A stretch of 7,412 nt of DNA from DASZMX01 sp035551475 (lineage in GTDB: Bacteria; Verrucomicrobiota; Verrucomicrobiia; Limisphaerales; Palsa-1400). Every line of letters starts with the position of its first letter. Position 1 is the first letter of the stretch. The stretch covers positions 1 to 7,412 of the forward strand of contig DASZMX010000101.1 in NCBI GenBank assembly GCA_035551475.1, given 5' to 3'. The translations under genes and the position numbers were made by a program. Below the pieces are notes generated by a model. It ran no database searches. It was given only the letters and a program-made list of their open reading frames with translations, and was not told where the DNA came from. Of this stretch, positions 6,680 through 7,412 are shown one piece after another.

Positions 6680-7201
6680 ATGCTTTGCGACCAATGTAAG
6701 ATTCATCAAGCCACATTCACTCTTACTCAGGTTTTCGAAACCGCAAAAACACGACGCCACCTATGCACGACTTGCGCCGAAGCCGTTGACTTCACTCCAA
6801 CTGCCGCCGTGTTGTCCGGCAAGATGTGGCAATATATGAAGGCCGACCCGTTGCTGGATGTCGTTGCCGAAGACTCGCGATATGCACTAGATGCCTATTA
6901 CTTTGTGACCGAGTGTCTTGAAAAAGCGTATTTTACGCAAATGCGTCTGCTCAACGCTGAGCCCGTTCATTCCTCATGCGCCGACGTTTTACAGACTCTC
7001 AGAGTCTATGCGCTTGACAGGTTCGGCGTGACCGCCAGGTCAACGCTGAATTCGTGGGGTGTTTCCACTTGTGAGGATTTTGGGGAAATTATTTTTAACC
7101 TGATTGAATGCGGCCTATTGCGCGCTGCTCCCGAGGATTCGAAGGACGAATTCCAAGGAGGCTACGATTTTCACGCAGCATTTCCCGAATCCCCGCCGTA
7201 A
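6680..7201 (+). CDS. Two-domain protein: McsA-like zinc ribbon plus Minf_1886-like domain
   Basis: The 173-residue protein has two parts. Residues 1-36 carry CDQC (Cys3, Cys6) and CTTC (Cys29, Cys32), with QATFTLTQ and HLC between them. This is the spacing and flavour of the N-terminal zinc-binding module of McsA, partner of the arginine kinase McsB in Bacillus. The UVR motif expected next in McsA is absent. After a linker (about 37-55), residues 56-168 match what I recall of the Minf_1886 family, a conserved protein of unknown function in Verrucomicrobia and Planctomycetes: DPLLDVVAEDSRYALDAYYF, then LRVYALDRFG, LNSWGVSTCEDFGEIIFNLI, and EDSKDEFQGGYDF. No signal peptide or membrane segment is seen, so it should be cytosolic. 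It is transcribed divergently from the SGNH hydrolase. Function unknown; a zinc-dependent adaptor or stress role is inference only. Confidence 0.85.
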   Translation: MLCDQCKIHQATFTLTQVFETAKTRRHLCTTCAEAVDFTPTAAVLSGKMWQYMKADPLLDVVAEDSRYALDAYYFVTECLEKAYFTQMRLLNAEPVHSSCADVLQTLRVYALDRFGVTARSTLNSWGVSTCEDFGEIIFNLIECGLLRAAPEDSKDEFQGGYDFHAAFPESPP

Positions 7202-7217
7202 AATCAACACTCCAACA

Positions 7218-7232
7218 AGTTGCCTCGCAACT
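7218..7232 (+). other. Small perfect hairpin after the zinc-ribbon gene
   Basis: AGTTGC (7218-7223) and GCAACT (7227-7232) pair perfectly around a CTC loop, 16 nt after the stop codon. No T-run follows, so it is at most a helper structure for transcript ending. Confidence 0.35.
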
Positions 7233-7267
7233 GCATTGCCTTCCCCGACGCCGCGCAGGCGTTGCTT

Positions 7268-7291
7268 GCGCCTCTGACCGGGCGCGTTTTT
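7268..7291 (+). terminator. Probable intrinsic terminator of the zinc-ribbon gene
   Basis: GCGCC (7268-7272) and GGCGC (7281-7285) pair around an 8-nt loop. One base later comes TTTTT (7287-7291). A competing stem, AGGCG (7257-7261) with CGCCT (7269-7273), overlaps it. The position, 66 nt past the stop codon, and the T-run make this the most convincing terminator in the window, although the stem is short. Confidence 0.5.
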
Positions 7292-7350
7292 CTGGGCCAC
7301 CCGAGTGTTAGTCCGAGGGCTTGATTCATGTTGTGGTGTTCTGGGTGGTT

Positions 7351-7403
7351 TGTCCATCCCTGTCGGAGGGAGGGCGGAGCCCGACCGGAGACGGGGATGG
7401 ACA
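7351..7403. repeat. Palindromic extragenic element (REP/MITE-like)
   Basis: TGTCCATCCC (7351-7360) is the exact reverse complement of GGGATGGACA (7394-7403). The pairing continues inward through a wobble pair and three more pairs (7361-7364 with 7390-7393). The interior can also fold as GTCGG (7362-7366) with CCGAC (7381-7385) and GGGC (7372-7375) with GCCC (7379-7382). The middle is G-rich on the plus strand (GGAGGGAGGGCGG). No reading frame or T-run explains it. The shape is that of a small non-coding dispersed repeat, but only one copy is in view and the window ends 9 bases past it. Confidence 0.6.
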
Positions 7404-7412
7404 GGTTCGCGC

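Noticed and set aside
7115..7357. An 80-residue minus-strand frame at the right end
   Set aside because: It overlaps the end of the zinc-ribbon gene, the terminator and the palindrome arm. It has Arg-rich composition and no family signature.

Overview
The window reads as ordinary chromosome of a moderately GC-rich bacterium, most likely from the PVC superphylum and probably Verrucomicrobia. The strongest taxonomic hint is the last gene. Its C-terminal half resembles the Minf_1886 family, which as far as I know is confined to Verrucomicrobia, Planctomycetes and relatives. A secreted GH78 rhamnosidase and a secreted SGNH hydrolase with a GSSS-type block I fit the same group. No rRNA, tRNA, CRISPR array, phage gene or transposase is visible.

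Left part (1-3537, plus strand): the 3' end of an AraC/XylS-type regulator, then a 186 bp gap with a candidate promoter and inverted repeat, then a complete exported alpha-L-rhamnosidase. This looks like a small regulator-plus-enzyme module for plant or algal rhamnose-containing glycans.

Middle part (3539-6518, minus strand): read in transcription order, an exported SGNH/GDSL-type hydrolase, an exported FKBP-type prolyl isomerase, and NADP-dependent isocitrate dehydrogenase. The isomerase and the dehydrogenase are 6 bp apart, with the dehydrogenase ribosome binding site built around the isomerase stop codon, so they are very likely co-transcribed. The hydrolase and the isomerase each have a -10-like hexamer exactly 7 nt before the chosen ATG and no good Shine-Dalgarno, which suggests leaderless messages. 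The dehydrogenase runs tail to tail into the rhamnosidase with a single base between stop codons.

Right part (6519-7412, plus strand): a divergent small gene joins an McsA-like double-CXXC zinc-binding N-terminus to a Minf_1886-like domain. A plausible intrinsic terminator follows it. The window then ends in a large palindromic extragenic element whose outer 10 bp arms match perfectly.

Most of the window is well-known housekeeping and carbohydrate biology. The items most worth a second look are the McsA/Minf_1886 fusion, the palindromic element at the right end, and the paired leaderless-type promoters.
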